Source: VBAS01 sp035318985 (GTDB lineage Bacteria > Bacteroidota > Bacteroidia > Chitinophagales > Chitinophagaceae). From it: 58,337 nucleotides of DNA. The notes under the pieces are model-generated. The model ran no database searches and was not told where the DNA came from. It saw only the letters and a program-made list of their open reading frames with translations. The stretch is taken from NCBI GenBank assembly GCA_035318985.1, contig DATHDP010000109.1, positions 1-58,337 of the forward strand, written 5' to 3'. Both the position numbers and the translations under genes were made by a program. Positions 57,710-58,337 of the stretch are shown here, piece after piece (position 1 is the stretch's first letter; every line of letters starts with the position of its first letter).

Positions 57710-58337
57710 ATGAAAAAGAAAGCATCTCCCTTCGATAAGTTTTATAAAAAGAAAAGTAACGCCGCAATTAAAGAACAATTTCGCCAGGAAAAGAAAAAAG
57801 AGAAAAAAGAAAGAGCGGATTACTTTGACAAGAAAAGGGCGGAACTAAGAATTCAAAAAGCTGATCCAGTACAAAAACAATCGCAGCCAACTATCTCGAG
57901 ACCTCAGAGCACTGAGCTCATGCCTTTAAATAAATATATTTCTCATGCAGGTGTTAGTGGACGTCGTGAGGCTGCAGAGATCGTAAAAAAAGGTATTGTA
58001 AAAGTGAATGGAAAAGTAGTGACGGAACCCGGACATAAAATTGCACCAAAAGATGAAGTAGTTGTAAATGGTAAAAAAATATTCCTGTCAAAAAATCTTG
58101 TTTACATCTTACTTAATAAACCAAAAGATTTTATTACAACAACTGATGATCCGCAGGGAAGAAAGACTGTGCTTGATCTTATTCGCCGTGCCACAGATGA
58201 AAGGGTTTATCCTGTTGGAAGATTAGACCGAAATACTTCAGGTCTTTTATTACTTACTAATGATGGCGAGCTTTCACAAAAACTTACTCACCCAAGCAAT
58301 GAAATAAAAAAGATATATGCCGTTACTCTTGACAAAC
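57710..58337 (+). CDS. Pseudouridine synthase, RsuA/RluB family, truncated by the window end
   Basis: The reading frame runs off the end of the window after 209 codons. A Lys-rich tail (residues 1-50) precedes an S4 RNA-binding domain (about 71-125: MPLNKYISHAGVSGRREAAE). The catalytic domain begins with YILLNKPKDFITTTDDPQG and contains the catalytic Asp D173 in VGRLDRNTSGLLLLTNDGEL. It isomerises uridine in rRNA; RluB is the closest guess but the family cannot be resolved from this part. The basic extension at the N-terminus is common in Bacteroidota members. Confidence 0.93.
   Translation, partial: MKKKASPFDKFYKKKSNAAIKEQFRQEKKKEKKERADYFDKKRAELRIQKADPVQKQSQPTISRPQSTELMPLNKYISHAGVSGRREAAEIVKKGIVKVNGKVVTEPGHKIAPKDEVVVNGKKIFLSKNLVYILLNKPKDFITTTDDPQGRKTVLDLIRRATDERVYPVGRLDRNTSGLLLLTNDGELSQKLTHPSNEIKKIYAVTLDK

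Overview
The window reads as AT-rich chromosomal DNA of a Bacteroidota bacterium, most likely Chitinophagaceae; this is an inference from gene content. The support is TAnnTTTG -7 promoter boxes, an exbB-exbD-exbD-tonB set with the Bacteroidota-type TonB N-terminus, a DUF5117-type zinc metalloprotease, a short NuoG, many Sec-exported proteins of unknown function, and TPR-type histidine kinases paired with LuxR-type regulators. I saw no tRNA, rRNA, CRISPR array, transposase or phage gene.

Layout. 0-4.4 kb: a basic DUF6496-like protein, an FAD/Rieske oxidoreductase, a PepSY-like lipoprotein and an MltF-like transglycosylase. 4.5-17.1 kb: ten tightly packed minus-strand genes, all with signal peptides and nearly all without a recognisable family. 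Four share one N-terminal domain and two others share another architecture. 17.3-22.1 kb: a divergent plus-strand locus with two TPR histidine kinases whose catalytic halves are almost identical and one LuxR-type response regulator. A 26-codon relic of a second regulator lies between the kinases, so a kinase-regulator pair was duplicated and one regulator was lost. 22.1-32 kb: a DUF6624-like protein, mnmE, the exbB/exbD/exbD/tonB operon, a MacB-like permease and the metalloprotease.

32-47.5 kb: a complete nuoA-N operon for respiratory complex I on the minus strand, carrying three passenger genes: an NTF2-like exported protein and a lipoprotein between nuoE and nuoF, and a four-helix-bundle (23S-IVP/Avd-like) gene between nuoF and nuoG. 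47.7-51.5 kb: a second TonB with a small membrane protein, a PstS-like lipoprotein and a TPR protein. 51.6-58.3 kb: LMW tyrosine phosphatase, hisS, a small exported protein, a DinB-like protein, a thiolase, rlmN, a Spy-like protein and a pseudouridine synthase cut by the window end.

The most unusual feature is in the gaps of the nuo region and its flanks. At least six gaps hold an element with two roughly 30-base inverted arms, each arm made of imperfect repeats of a short word, around a short AT-rich loop. The word differs between elements: AGCTCG-like in three, AAAGTTAAAA-like, GTCCGAAAG-like and AGAGA-like in the others. In the nuoF-nuoG gap the same kind of arms bracket the four-helix-bundle gene, which occupies the loop position, while the nuoB-nuoA gap holds a gene-less version built from the same words. 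This suggests, but does not prove, a family of hairpin elements associated with a four-helix-bundle protein. Other repeats (CCCCTAAAGGGG palindromes, an inverted 16-base repeat, a triple hairpin) flank nuoD.
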